This document shows positions 35,301 through 46,000 of a stretch of DNA of 64,000 nt, piece by piece (the stretch's first letter is position 1; the number at the start of each line of letters is the position of its first letter). Below the pieces are notes generated by a model. The model was given only the letters and a program-made list of their open reading frames with translations, made no database searches and was not told where the DNA came from. Both the position numbers and the translations under genes were made by a program. This DNA is from Bathymodiolus brooksi (Eukaryota > Mollusca > Bivalvia > Mytilida > Modiolidae): NCBI GenBank assembly GCA_963680875.1, contig OY804579.1, positions 38,772,397 through 38,836,396 on the forward strand, in the 5' to 3' direction.

Positions 35301-35950
35301 CTGGAAAGACAAAAAAGTTATGGTCCGGACAAGCTTCGCTGAGAAGAAGCAGAAGTGGAAGAAAAAATCAGACTAAAACAATATGTCCCCCTTCGTTCGA
35401 AGGGGAGACATAATTACATGTAATACATGTATGTTGTCTCTTTTTTTCTTTAGCAATAAACTAACATCTAACGACATCCCATATGGAGTCTCCTCAGGGT
35501 TCTTATTTTCAACCGACTAATCATCATATTCATCGATGAGCCTACTAAATCTTTTGGTATCAAAACAGAGTACATGCCAAGAGCTGCTGTCCAAAAAGGT
35601 ATATTTAACTGTCTTGCATATGCTTGGGCATTAAAAAATGAATAACAGGTTATCTGACATGACCATAACATGGATATAGTCAATGTTAGTACTGTACTGC
35701 CAAATAAAAAAAAAAGATACAATGTACAACAAACATCTATATTTAATATTGAATTGATTGAAGACATACATGGATCTTTGACGTCTGCTAAACCTCCCAG
35801 CAGTGTTTGCTTATATTTATTGAGACTTTCATCCTCTTGATCTTTCTTCAGAATGTCTTCCAATGGTTCAAATTCTGGAGGTTTGTATCCTGGTGCATCA
35901 GTATCTTCTGGTACATCTTCAGTGGTTTTATTTGCTTCTGATTCTGCCAT
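29200..35950 (-). CDS. ARHGDIA: Rho GDP-dissociation inhibitor, complete coding region, 201 aa, four exons
   Basis: Exons on the minus strand are 35950-35770, 32651-32568, 31321-31178 and 29396-29200 (181+84+144+197 bp). They give 201 residues plus stop with every junction in phase; vertebrate RhoGDI is about 204. RhoGDIs are cytosolic: they extract prenylated Rho/Rac/Cdc42 from membranes and block GDP release. The N-terminal regulatory arm has [20 protein letters not shown] with NKYKQTLLG (residues 24-52). The immunoglobulin-like domain carries [43 protein letters not shown] and GMIARGEY, and ends [20 protein letters not shown]. The start is MAESEANK at 35950. An acceptor-like CCAG 8 bp upstream suggests a 5'UTR intron. 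AATAAA overlaps the stop. The vertebrate paralogue cannot be told apart, so the symbol marks the family. Confidence 0.95.
29485..29750 (-). mobile_element. SINE-B copy
   Basis: On the minus strand it starts TCGGGGGCCGTCATGAACGT. It has a B-box-like GAGCTCGATTCCTG, the body GATAAAGTTTGTCAGTGACT and the tail ATATAACTGAAATATTGTTG. Imperfect flanks (GATTTAGATTAA / GATTTTGATTAA) look like an aged duplication. Confidence 0.7.
29839..30688. mobile_element. hAT-like element with CAGTGTTCCAGCTAGG ends and coding remnant
   Basis: Both ends are CAGTGTTCCAGCTAGG in inverted orientation. The flanks are GAACA and GAACG, a near-perfect 5-bp duplication. Subterminal CTGCCCTTTTTCAAAG and CTGCCCTTTTGAAATCC are also inverted. 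A broken frame around 30080-30170 ([20 protein letters not shown] after a stop) and another near 30460-30560 look like exons of a degraded transposon protein. It is non-autonomous. Confidence 0.65.
31178..31321 (-). CDS. ARHGDIA: RhoGDI exon 3
   Basis: It encodes residues 89-136, [20 protein letters not shown] onward to KTYRKGLK. The acceptor is CTTTTTCAG and the donor AAG|GTGAGA. This is the best-conserved stretch of the family. Confidence 0.93.
31499..31655. mobile_element. Small TA-type MITE
   Basis: The left end is GTCAAACCTGTATTAAGAGG. The right end is the complement of CATGGGCAGGTTTAACTG. Internal direct and inverted copies of CTTTTAAGACAGGTGACCTC are present. It is 157 bp. Confidence 0.55.
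31940..32298 (-). mobile_element. SINE-A copy, reverse
   Basis: On + the tail comes first (GAGTGAGTGATTGTTGTTTC and CAGCTATATCATGGCGAGAA), then the body, then the complement of the B-box (ACTCGAACCCATGATC). It lies in RhoGDI intron 2, on the gene's own strand. Confidence 0.75.
32568..32651 (-). CDS. ARHGDIA: RhoGDI exon 2
   Basis: It encodes [20 protein letters not shown] then DDVALDLT (residues 61-88), the first beta strands of the prenyl-binding fold. The acceptor is TTATTTACAG and the donor CAG|GTAATG. Confidence 0.92.
33105..33995 (-). mobile_element. SINE-A copy, reverse, split by a hAT-like element
   Basis: The tail half is 33105-33208 and the head half 33731-33995 (B-box complement GGGACTCGAACCTATGATC). 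The two halves rejoin at ACTAGACC, which is normal SINE-A body sequence (compare TAGTACAAAG on + copies). Confidence 0.75.
33209..33730. mobile_element. hAT-like non-autonomous element, perfect 8-bp duplication
   Basis: The ends are TAGTGATGGGAATGG and the complement TAGTGGTGCACTGATC. ACTAGACC flanks at 33201-33208 and 33731-33738. This is the undisrupted relative of the element at 37580-46984. Near 33630-33650 it carries the sequence ATTCCGGAAATTAGATAAAT, which corresponds to the empty insertion site of the 8.66-kb transposon. Confidence 0.8.
34195..35414. mobile_element. Tandem-cored repeat ending in a CCCCTTCG hairpin, interrupted
   Basis: Two units of about 140 bp (GACCTTGAGGTCAAAGGTCA, GGTCATTACGGTA, ATACCAAATATMATTGACCT, GTTATGGYCCGGACAAG) occur. 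The first is broken after GAAAGACAA at 34322 and resumes at 35161. A hairpin at about 35384-35413 (TGTCCCCCTTCGTTCGAAGG) closes the right side. It resembles other short elements with tandem cores in this window. Confidence 0.6.
34323..35160 (-). mobile_element. Helentron/pearl-like element, inserted without target duplication
   Basis: On the minus strand it starts TTTTAGCTCACCTTGCCAAA. It contains about four ~160-bp units (CTTGGCCAAATGAACCGAAA, TCCATAGAGG on +). It ends with the hairpin GGCTCAGCTCGGTGCTGAGC followed by CTCTAG (CTAG at 34323-34326 on +). The hairpin plus CTAG end fits a Helitron-type terminus. The flanks reunite into the neighbouring host unit. Confidence 0.75.
35770..35950 (-). 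CDS. ARHGDIA: RhoGDI exon 1 (start codon)
   Basis: It encodes residues 1-60, the acidic N-terminal arm and the helix that contacts switch regions of Rho proteins in known structures. The donor is CCAT|GTATGT, leaving one base. Translation read past the donor loses all similarity. Confidence 0.93.
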
Positions 35951-35959
35951 TTTGTATCT

Positions 35960-36674
35960 GGAAAACATTTTACTATGTGGTATTTTTTGTGTGTTGCACA
36001 TAGATAGTAATCATTTTTTTCAGTGGGTTGTTCAATAATAGTAAACAATTAAGTTGCCAGGAGCAAATATATCATATAGACAAGAAATTATTTGCCATTG
36101 GTTTTTTTAATTTCTTGGTCCAATCATCTTCATCACCCAATCCCCAGTCTGATTGAAGTCGTTTATGACTTTCAAATGCATATATGTTATTGTCAGTATT
36201 ACCAGATGTTTTCTTTGAAAAAAAGCAATATATACACGAGCCAGGAACTGGACAAAAGAAAAATAGTTTTGAATTAAAAAAATTGTCAATTTTGAATTTT
36301 TTTTTGCAACGATTAGAACTCGTGTTTCAAATGCTTAAAAATACATCCTTGGCTCAAGTGAAGGCAAGGAAATTTATAATTTACTTTAAACATATTTTAT
36401 TGTCAAGCAATTATAGACAATGGATCAGACACAAGTTATAAACTTACAAGGCCGAGAATCATTACATATAATAAATCATTAAAAATTATTTGAGAAAAAT
36501 GACATAATACTGCAAGAGTCATTGATATTGAGTCTTTTATATATAAAAGAAATTTATATCGGAGTCCTGTAGTACCGTGGCAGTTTAATTTTAACAATGG
36601 TGGCGAAAATAGGTTGAAATAGCATGTTAATACACAGTATCATAAAACCAGCTGTACCACAGGATCTGACTATA
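35960..36674. other. Upstream of RhoGDI: possible 5'UTR intron and a small repeat
   Basis: No promoter motif could be assigned. About 36561-36672 carries GGAGTCCTGTAGTACCGTGG and CACAGGATCTGAC, an imperfect inverted pair. It is related to about 59245-59335 (GGGTCCTATGGTACCGTGG), a dispersed repeat. Confidence 0.45.
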
Positions 36675-36770
36675 CATTAAGGAGATAACTGTATTGTATT
36701 TGAAAATTTCACTGCATCAATCTTTTAGAGATTTGATGGTGGCAAATTGAGTTTACTGGCGACGCGTTAG

Positions 36771-37526
36771 CAGAGCTGTCGAAAATCGTCGGACCTATTG
36801 GACAGTCGGACAAAATATTGACTAGGTCCGATTTAAACTACTTCGCGTCAGACCCGATGTCCGGAGCAATTTTTCAGTAACTTGGGACCGACAAAACGTT
36901 TGAAGATGACCGGCATCATTACTTTCGCTTCTCAAACTCGTCGTTGTTTGCAATCTCCGATTTTTGTTTATTTTTGTCTATATAATCAAATTTTGACCTC
37001 ACATTGAAGAGTTTGACTACAAAATGTGTAACCGATTCCGGATGGACGCACATCGATTTTCCGGAAATTACGATTTTTTTAAATTTTTTTTTTTGGCAAT
37101 AATTTTTTTGGACTCTGCGGCGTTTTTAAGGGTCGGTCGGTGAAAGGGGAAACAAACTTAATTTTAATTTAGGCCTAGGTTGTCAGTCATCCAATTGATT
37201 CGGTCCAGACATAATGCTACTTATAAGAGGTAACACCTTGAAACATGTGCATAGCTAGCATTATGCAAACTTGGTATCTTTGTTTATTTCATACACAAGT
37301 CTATTGTATTGTATGTATATTTCCACATGTCACACAAAAATGTGTTGTTCTAACTTTGAGTATTCTAAGGTATCACTTGAAGCTGTAAACAAACCATTTT
37401 ATGGATTTAGCCAGTATATGTGTAATTCAGTTGAAGTTATAAAAAAAATGTAGGTCCGGCAAATGTTTGATAGGTCTGACACATTGTCCACATCTGCCAG
37501 ACAGGAAAGAGATTTCAACAGCTCTG
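36771..37526. mobile_element. hAT-like element with CAGAGCTGT ends in the foldback loop
   Basis: The ends are CAGAGCTGTCGAAAATC and the complement CAGAGCTGTTGAAATC. GTTAG flanks at 36766-36770 and 37527-37531. The interior has TAGGTCCGGCAAATG, also found in the 821-2655 element, so the two are related. Confidence 0.6.
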
Positions 37527-38063
37527 GTTAGTGGAGCCAGTAAACGAATATTTGCGACCATGAAATCGACAATTGATGCTAGTGATGGGAATCGGTAACA
37601 TTTTCAAGATCGATGATCGTTATATCAACATCGACCGATGGTCGATCATCGGTGACAATTGCCTGCTAAATGTATTTACTGACTATAATTAATCAAATAG
37701 TCTTTATTTCAAGAGTATGATTGACAAAAGTAAAGATATGAATAAAATTGTATCATAAATTTATAAACTATAATTTTTTCTATTACTAAACATTAACTTT
37801 AAAATAGAACAAAACAAAAGATCGTTTTCCATATGAGTAACACCTGATATAGATAGATAAATAATAGACTAGTCCAAATATGTGTTTGACAAAAGTAAAG
37901 ATTTGAATAAAATCAAATAATATATTTACAAACTACAATATTTCCATTTGTAAACATTAACTTAGAACAAAACAAAAGATAATTTTCCATATGTGTAACA
38001 CCTGATATAAAATGGACTATTCCGGGAAGTACAGCACGCACAGCGCGTTTTAGCAAGAAATCA

Positions 38064-38215
38064 CCTTGGTCGGTGATTTTTCGCGGTGAAATGTCGGTGA
38101 TATGTCATAAAATCACCGTAAAATGTCGCTGAAATCACGGTGAAAATTTCACCGCGAAAATATACAAATTAGGACCTAAATGTCGGTGAAATATTTTAAT
38201 TGTCGGTGAGAACAC
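38064..38215. repeat. Left subterminal repeat zone of the large transposon
   Basis: Dense repeats of GTCGGTGA and TCACCG in both orientations occur, including GAAATGTCGGTGATATG, AATCACGGTGAAAATTTCAC and AATGTCGGTGAAATATT. The zone is clearly GC-richer than its surroundings. Such subterminal arrays often serve as transposase or accessory-protein binding sites; that role is inferred. Confidence 0.6.
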
Positions 38216-38608
38216 CGCGACGAAAAATTATACGTATATACACGTACATGTATCTGCACTTCATGTGTTCTTTTGTTTGTTTAGTTTTGTTTTTTTTACT
38301 ATTTCATACTGTATATTTCAATTTCAGTGAGTTAAACATGCGACCTCATATTACGATACTTAAATTACAATTAATGCACATGTACATCGTATTTGATTGA
38401 CTGTTACGAACATGACTGAAAAGATATATAATATTCAATTTTGTGATATGATTATTTGTGCTAGTACAAACGTGAATGGTAAAAACAATTTTGAGACATT
38501 GATGAACCTTCTTTTCCAATATACGACAACTTAGATTTGTAAAAAAAACCTGTGTGATTTGTATGTTTTTATGAGAGTTTCCAATGTGACGTATACATTT
38601 TGTATATT

Positions 38609-38870
38609 CGAGATACTCGGGTGGCTCAATGAGTAAGGTCATATCTAACAGCTCATACTGGCCTATCACTAATACGAAGTGGGTTCGCTCCCAGCTTTGA
38701 AAATTACAAAAAGGGTGCACTCGACTCACAGCCGCTAGTGATAAAAGTTTACCAGTTGCTTGCCGATGGTCGGTGGTTCTCTCCAGCTTTCTCCACCACT
38801 AAAACTGGTCGCCATGATATAGCTGAAATATTGCTGTGCTTAATGATAAATTTTAAACCGGAAAACACAT
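38609..38870 (+). mobile_element. SINE-C: a third tRNA-headed SINE type
   Basis: The head has GGTGGCTCAATGAGTAAGGT (A-box-like) and GTGGGTTCGCTCCCAG (B-box-like). The body shares GGTCGGTGGTTCTCTCCAGC with SINE-B and the tail GCCATGATATAGCTGAAATA with both A and B. It sits inside the large transposon, between the left end and the BEN 3' end. Confidence 0.6.
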
Positions 38871-39085
38871 AAACATAACGTAAATTAATACGAAATATTA
38901 ATTAGAAAAAAATATAACTTCGGAAGTAAAACAACCAAAATGTTCGACCCTCGAGTGTGGACAAAAACAATCCTTCCAGTAAAAAATCATTAATCAGTTA
39001 AATATTGATTTATTAACATACACATGAAAAGAAGTACAATTGTCAACAAATATGTTTATAAATGTAAAAGAAAGTATATGCATGT

Positions 39086-39091
39086 TTTATT
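39086..39091 (-). terminator. Candidate polyadenylation signal of the BEN gene
   Basis: AATAAA on the minus strand, 64 nt downstream of the BEN stop codon. Confidence 0.5.
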
Positions 39092-39154
39092 TATGCATGC
39101 AAAATTTATAGAGCTCTACTTTAGCAAATTGTAGTATTTAAAGAGTTAACATTT

Positions 39155-40099
39155 TTAATAATCTGTTGGTTTTACCGGGCGACGTAACATCTCGTTGATC
39201 TTGACAACAACAATGTTCTGATAAAATTTCGGATCTTTAACATCAGGGTGCAAGTACAGGACATACCGTTGGATGTACCCTTTGCGGATTGGATCCAGCT
39301 CAAACTTGTTGGTTTTTCCTTGACCATGGTATGAATACTTTGTCCTTAAGTGGTCTGGACCAAAGAGTTCTGGAAACAGCCTGTTTACTAACTTACAGGA
39401 AAAGTTACCGGCGTTAAAGGCGGCTTTATCTACTTTTATTAGTTCCTCCAGTGAAATGTGGTACGGCTCTGGTATATCACAAAACGGGTTTGAGTCAGTT
39501 GGTGGTTGTGGTTGCTGTGGTTGTGGTTGTTGTTGCTGCTGTTGTGGTGGTTGTTGTTGTGGTGGCTGTTGTTGTGGTGGCTGCTGTTGTGGTGGTTGTT
39601 GTTGTGGTGGCTGTTGTTGTGGTGGCTGTTGTTGTGGTGGCTGTTGTTGTTGTAATGACTGGAGAATGTGACCAAGGATATTCTTTATGTCGACCTGATT
39701 TCTTTCTAAAGTAGTTAATCTTTTGTTCATTTGGTCAAGTTTCTTTTCTATGACATTGTTGCGGGGTCGATGTGGTGTGGGCAAGAAGTCTGTAAGACTG
39801 GCATCCAGTAAATCAATGTGTTGGTTGGTTGATGTGTCTTCTGTTGAGAAGAGCAGGTCACTGAAATTGTGCATTACTGGCGAAAAGAAGGATTGTTGTG
39901 GCACTGAAGTTGATTGTCCTGACTGATTCTGTGTAATGTGTGATGGTGAATGTAGTGATGGTGAATGTAGTGAGGTTGGTACAGTTGGGTTGCAAAAGGA
40001 TGACAACGGTGCTAAAGTGGGTGGCTGGTAATCTGCTTCTGGTTCATCATCTGATGATTGTGATGACTGCGATCTGTTGATCACGTTCGCGGTCTTTTT
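39155..40099 (-). CDS. BEN gene exon 3 (BEN domain, stop codon)
   Basis: The acceptor is TTTTTTCTTTCAG. The frame opens KKTANVINRSQSSQSSDDEP with no ATG near its start, which argues that it is an internal exon. It ends RRPVKPTDY. A polyadenylation hexamer AATAAA lies at 39091-39086 on the minus strand, 64 nt past the stop. Confidence 0.85.
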   Translation of the reverse strand, partial: KKTANVINRSQSSQSSDDEPEADYQPPTLAPLSSFCNPTVPTSLHSPSLHSPSHITQNQSGQSTSVPQQSFFSPVMHNFSDLLFSTEDTSTNQHIDLLDASLTDFLPTPHRPRNNVIEKKLDQMNKRLTTLERNQVDIKNILGHILQSLQQQQPPQQQPPQQQPPQQQPPQQQPPQQQPPQQQPPQQQQQQPQPQQPQPPTDSNPFCDIPEPYHISLEELIKVDKAAFNAGNFSCKLVNRLFPELFGPDHLRTKYSYHGQGKTNKFELDPIRKGYIQRYVLYLHPDVKDPKFYQNIVVVKINEMLRRPVKPTDY

Positions 40100-43000
40100 C
40101 TGAAAGAAAAAAGTAAATAAATAAAATTACACATAAAGTTAATAAAAATGAATCACATATATGCATGATACATAACGTAATTACTGTGTTGCGTCCGTAT
40201 TTGTTTGTAGTATTTATTTTAAAAAAAAATGGCGATCATGCTTCAGGTGAACCAATTCTGTGTTTATTAAATACGTATTCTTTATATTACCGGTACATTA
40301 AATATGTATTTTGCAAGTAAATAATGATACGTTTTATCTTGTTTTATTTGTGCAAGTACTGATTGCCCAGTAAAAGGAAAATAACATCAAATCCCCGCGA
40401 TCAAATCAGAAACGACTTTAGTTTAACGAGTCATGCATACCGGTCACATGCGACATGTATCCCTGGTTATACTCGTAACCATGCATTTCAGAACAAAACA
40501 AAAACTTTGGAACGAGACTGTTAATCACCATTCAAACTGACAAAAAAAATCAAAACTTTCAGAATGTTCATATCGTGGTTGTCAAGGGGAGATTATTATA
40601 GTCTATAAATAGAATAAAATAAAAGCACTGAACGTGCTAATTGCCCAGAAAAGAGGCAATTGTTCTGTAGCCCTTTTCACAAAATATTTTACTATAAAAA
40701 AGTGTCGTAAGTGTAAAACTAACTTTAAAAAGAGTTTCACAAAAATACTTACGATAATCTTAAGTGTAAAAATACCTTTTCAATGCAGCAAAGTGTATCG
40801 TTTACATGACCAAAAAAATCAGGATAATTCTTTTAATTTTAGATTTCAAATTGGGAATGATGGACAATCGAAAAGACTACTTGTAAACTTGGGGAGAAAT
40901 CTTCTTTTTCATTATTATTTTATTTTATTTTTATTTGATAAAAACAGGAATACGGGATTTTCTTCTGGACATCTACTCCGCTTACAACAATTTTGTATGA
41001 ACAGCCACTTTAGAAATGGAAGTTTCTGGATCCAATGATACACTCTGGCAATACATAAACTTGTGTACATTCTTCTGTTATATTAATATATAACAGGGAT
41101 ATTTATTCGTCTTCATGATTGATAAACAGATCTTAATTTGGGTTATCTCAGAAAAACCGGGATAAATAGCCGATAAAATGAATTATATGAATAGGTTTTT
41201 TTTTCATACTCCAGATGCACTCCCTTTAAAAAAATATTTCTACCAGTACTGAAGTACTCGGAAAAAACCATTGACCTGTCACAAATCACTGACAAACTTG
41301 GGAATTGTCGTAAGATAATCTTAAGTGAAAAAGTTAGGACTATAGTTACGATTTTTTGTGAAAAGGGTTACAGTTAACAATTACTATTAACAATACATAA
41401 GACTTTGTATGGTGAACGTGGGGAAATCACTGGAATAAGTCACAAAATCAACAGGAGAAAAATGGCATGAAAAAGGGTCAAAAGAAAAAGAAACGAATTT
41501 AAAAAAATCGCAATATACATACAGGATCAAATTAAATTGAATTTATTGGAATGTATTGGAACATGTCACAATATAAATAATATCACAGCACATTTTTATT
41601 AAACATTACCGTTTTATTTGTACTTTTATTTCTTAAAAATTGAATTAAAGTTTGCTATTAATTAACCAGCAGGAACAATATATTTTTATTTTCGTTAATT
41701 TTATTCATTTTTTAATCCTCAAGTTGTATTTCTCTAGTATGGCTTCCTACTAATAAAGGAAATAAAATATATAGAAAAAGAGAAAGGTGCTATGTGAAGC
41801 CACTTGTTAATCTTTTATACAGTCCTTGTTGATAATTGATGTAAATACTATTTTTATGGGAATAATTTGTTTGTTGAACACTTTATTAATTATCAACCAC
41901 AACAGTTGTGAATAATTAAGCTGGTGTATAATGCCAAACTTGAGTGACATAGACGTACCCGAATACCTCCCCCCTGACCTTTCCCTAACAAGTAAAATAA
42001 AACAGTAATTAAATCTTCTAATTGGCGCCGGTCTGAATTTTAGCAATATGCATGAATTTATTTAAAGGTGCATAATGTCAATCATATCAGACACAAGTAT
42101 GTGTTATTTTAAATTTGATGACAAAATAAATATGGTAATAAAATAGGTACATGTATTTGGAAAGGCACCCCTGTCAAAATTTGTCAAAATCTGACAATTC
42201 ACATATCTATATAAAAATGGAAGGGGATTTGCCAAACAACCATTCAGTCTTCAGAATGCCTAAGGTACAACATCGTGATAAACTCCAAATTGTACGTTTG
42301 TACGAGGAAGGCTGGAAACATTCATCTATTAGAAGAATAATGGCTAAAGAAAATGGCGACTATACGTATAGTAACATCAGATACGTCATTGACCAGCACT
42401 GTTTAGGAAACCTGAGTCCAGTCACCACCGTATCCACAAAACCACCTTCATTCAAAAAAATTTGTCAAGAAGATATAGAAACCATTCAGACTGTCTTGGG
42501 AGAAAACTGCAATATGTCTTCAAGAGATATTCAACGTGTTCTTCAAGAGAAGAATGTTAATACCAGCCTGACAACAGTAAGAAAAGCCATCGACGCTGCT
42601 GGATTTGTTTCAACCAAACCCCGTTATTGTCAGCTCATAAGAGACGTTAATAAAGCAAAAAGAGTAGATTTTTGTAAAGAACTGATAACTTCCGACGAGA
42701 AATTTGAAGACGTTATTTTTACTGATGAAACATCCATCCAACTGCACGACAATAAAACCGTAGCCTACCGCCAGAAGGATGCCGTCGCACCAAATCATTG
42801 CAGACCAAAGCATGCCCTTAAAGTACATTTATGGGGAGGCATCAGTAAACGTGGAGCAACAAAACTTCTTGTCTTTGATGGTATAATGTGCGCAGACTTT
42901 TATGCACCAGAGATACTTGGCAACACGTTACTTCCATTCATTCGGAAAGTTTACCCTGAGGGACACCGCTTCATGCAAGACAATGACCCAAAGCATACAT

Positions 43001-46000
43001 CGAATCTTGCCAAAGAATTCATGCAGGTTAACAGCATAAACTGGTGGAAATGGCCTTCAGAGTCGTGTGACCTAAATCCGATCGAAATGATCTGGAATGC
43101 CCTGAAGAGAAATGTTTCGAAAAGGAGCCCAACAACAAAAGATCAGCTCGTCCAGTACGCAATGGATTGTTGGGAAAAAGAAATAACACCAGCAACATGT
43201 GCAAAATACATTGACCATATTTATAAAGTTGCACCTGTTGTTATTGCTGTAGATGGAAGAGCAACCGCCGACCTTCCAAGAAAACTGTTTCCAGAAAGTT
43301 CTGAAGGAAAAGGATTGAGTTATTTTCATAGCCATATACAACACCCATGTATCCAACAGAAGCTCAACTCGCTGATTTCAAAGGAATTCGTATAGTGACT
43401 GTATTTAACATTTAATTCAGTGTGACATTACATTTTACCAAAACGGATTAAGAAACTGATAGTTATGAAGGGTTAAATAATTGTTGTTTTAATATTGTTC
43501 TTTGCAAAATAATCATAATAGTGTTTATTATTGTATTTAAAGGAATAAAACAAATATCTCTTTTTTTTATCTTCTTTATTATAATTCAAAATAGAGGTAT
43601 ACCTTATCCTGGACAGTTGTCTTTTTCTGTACTGTTTTGCGTCTTTTGTTGTTTGGTGTGTCATCCGTTGTTTCTGTTACATGTCTTCCATTGTGCAGCT
43701 TCTTCATTTCGGCCTCTGTCCCAGCTCCTAGTACCAGTGCAGTGGAAACCTGGCCAGCTCTCCCCCACTGAACTTCATATAGTGCAGACACTTTAACCTA
43801 AAACAAAAAATCATGCTTAGATGGAACTTGTAATACAAATTTAAAAAAAAAAAGATTATTCCTACAATTACAATACAGTTATCTCCATTCTAATGATTTG
43901 ATTGATTTTGGGTGTTTTAACGCCACTTTCAACAATATTTCAGCTATATCATGGCGACCAGTTTTAGTGGTGATGGAAGCAACATTAATTAAGAATTAAT
44001 TCATGGAAGCCATATGCATATATTGTTTTTACCACGGGTAGGCCTTTATGTCACGAAGTTTTACCCCAAGCGTAAAAAGCTGACATAAAGGCCTACCCGT
44101 GGTAAAAACAATATATACATATGGCTTCCATGAATTATTTCGATTCTAATATGTAAAATATTGTTATAAATTGTCGATGACGTCATAAATTTAATCGGTC
44201 ATAGATTAATATTATTTTTACCACGGGTTTGGACTCAAAGGTTTGAAGGACATCATATTAGAATTGACAATATGACAAATTCTAATATGACGTCCTTCAA
44301 ATGCTTAGAGTCCAAACCCGTGGTAAAATTAATATATACCTACACCCATTGTAATTTATGATGATTATCGAACACTCCGACAATACATAGACTTGTGTAC
44401 ATTCTTCTGTTATATTAATATTACTATACAACAGGAATATTTATTCGTCTTCATGGTTAATTGGAAAAAGGGGTTAAATATTTTGCTGACAAATAACCGA
44501 TAAAATGAATTTTATAGATCATTTTAATTTACATGCATTAGAAATGTCCCTCTATACGAAAATCATACCCGTCCAGTTATTGGTAACCGATACATATATT
44601 AGATAAAAATTCAATATAAACATACAAACACATCATAGCATAAAAACGGCTTATAAATTAGCTTAAAATTTAATTCATAAATATATTTCACGCCGGTCTC
44701 ACGAAATCAAAGAACACAAGCTGTGAGGTATATAATTCGTTTGTGTTTGTAATTTGTTTCAACGTTGTTTAACTCATACCAAGCTTACATGTGCATACAG
44801 AACCAAAGCCATCAATTAACGAAAATAAATAGGTCAAAGATATAAAATAATCCCCAATTCCAATCAATAATTGTAATGATGAAATCAACAAATCATTAAT
44901 TTCAATTAAACTTTTCAAAACTTATTCCTAATAATTGCTTGAAAAGAACTTAAATAAATTCCAAAAGCTCACATATTTGTTCTTTAAATTAATACTTTTC
45001 TATATCATTACTCTTTATTTTAAATTAAAATATTCATATGATAATGTTCATTAAAATACATTTTAATTATCGGGGCGAACGGGCCCAATTTCAGGGCGAA
45101 TGAACCCATGGCGTTTGTGTAGTTAGGGCCCCATACCGTCCGTTAATGATCTGTTTTAAGGCATTTACTTTTGTTTGGTTACTGTTATAATATATTGCAA
45201 GATTTCAACACATGATATAAATTCCATAATAAAGAAGAGATTAACGGCTTTAATTAGATATGAACCGCGTTTTTTTTTTTTTTTTATATAAATATTGACA
45301 TTTGATACCCTAAATCGTGGCAGGACAGTATTTGTATGTATGTCAAATAAATGTTACACCATTTTAAAGCTTGTATCTCAAAGATTAATCAAATAGTTTA
45401 TTATTTTTGGATAAATCGTGGCAGAACAGTGGACAGTTCAGCTTCTTAATCGGACATTCAGTATGTCATTTCTTAAAAGTAAAAGTATACTATTCATTGC
45501 AAATATCCAACATTATATAAATTAATTGATACAAATACAAATTAGAATTGTATAATCAAATAAAATATATTAAACTAAAGAAAGCATTTGAGTATTCATA
45601 TTATATTGAACTGATTTCGTGATTGTAAGCGACCCGATCGAGATCGGGATCGTTTGATATTGTCCGTAAAAACTGACTATTTTGTTGAAATTCATGGGGA
45701 AAAAAACGATAGAGGAGCTAATAAATCATTAATTATTCAAAAAGCATTTCAAAATAATAGAAATAATATAATCTGAAGCTGTATTTGGGTAAAAAGTCAC
45801 ACCGCTATAAGTGGGCATAAATCTATTTTTTTTTTAATGTAATTTCTTTTCGCACATGTTAAGTGCTGTATAGTAATAACGTATAAAAAGATATGTAGAT
45901 ATATATATGCAATAAAATAAACATACCTCATCTTCAGTCTTTATCAACCCTCTGGTTCTGATTTGAGTTTTCTTGTCGATGGTGTACTTTACTAGAAAGT

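Larger units (their letters stand above)
29397..35769 (-). other. RhoGDI introns, largely repeats
   Basis: Intron 3 (29397-31177) holds a SINE-B and the 29839-30688 element. Intron 2 (31322-32567) holds a small MITE and a SINE-A. Intron 1 (32652-35769) holds a SINE-A split by a hAT-like element and a tandem repeat split by a Helentron-like element. No other gene was seen. Confidence 0.7.

Noticed and set aside
39451..39714. Open frames opposite the BEN gene rich in Val or Cys/Gly
   Set aside because: They are the complement and shifted frames of the CAG/CCA minisatellite; the BEN frame on the minus strand explains the region.
40082..40084. GTG as a start codon for the BEN exon 3 frame
   Set aside because: A spliced in-phase upstream sequence with good acceptor and donor sites gives an ATG start at 46037; a GTG start is unlikely in an animal nuclear gene.
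40634..41038. 134-codon + strand open frame
   Set aside because: It crosses the left end of an inverted-repeat element, is Lys/Phe/Asn-rich as expected for AT-rich DNA, and shows no family motif.
41817..43403. Separate short Tc1 element around the transposase (TACAGTC at 41815 and GACTGTA at 43397)
   Set aside because: Only seven bases match, the right copy starts directly at the stop codon, and the match does not extend. The 33-bp ends at 38032 and 46690 are far better.
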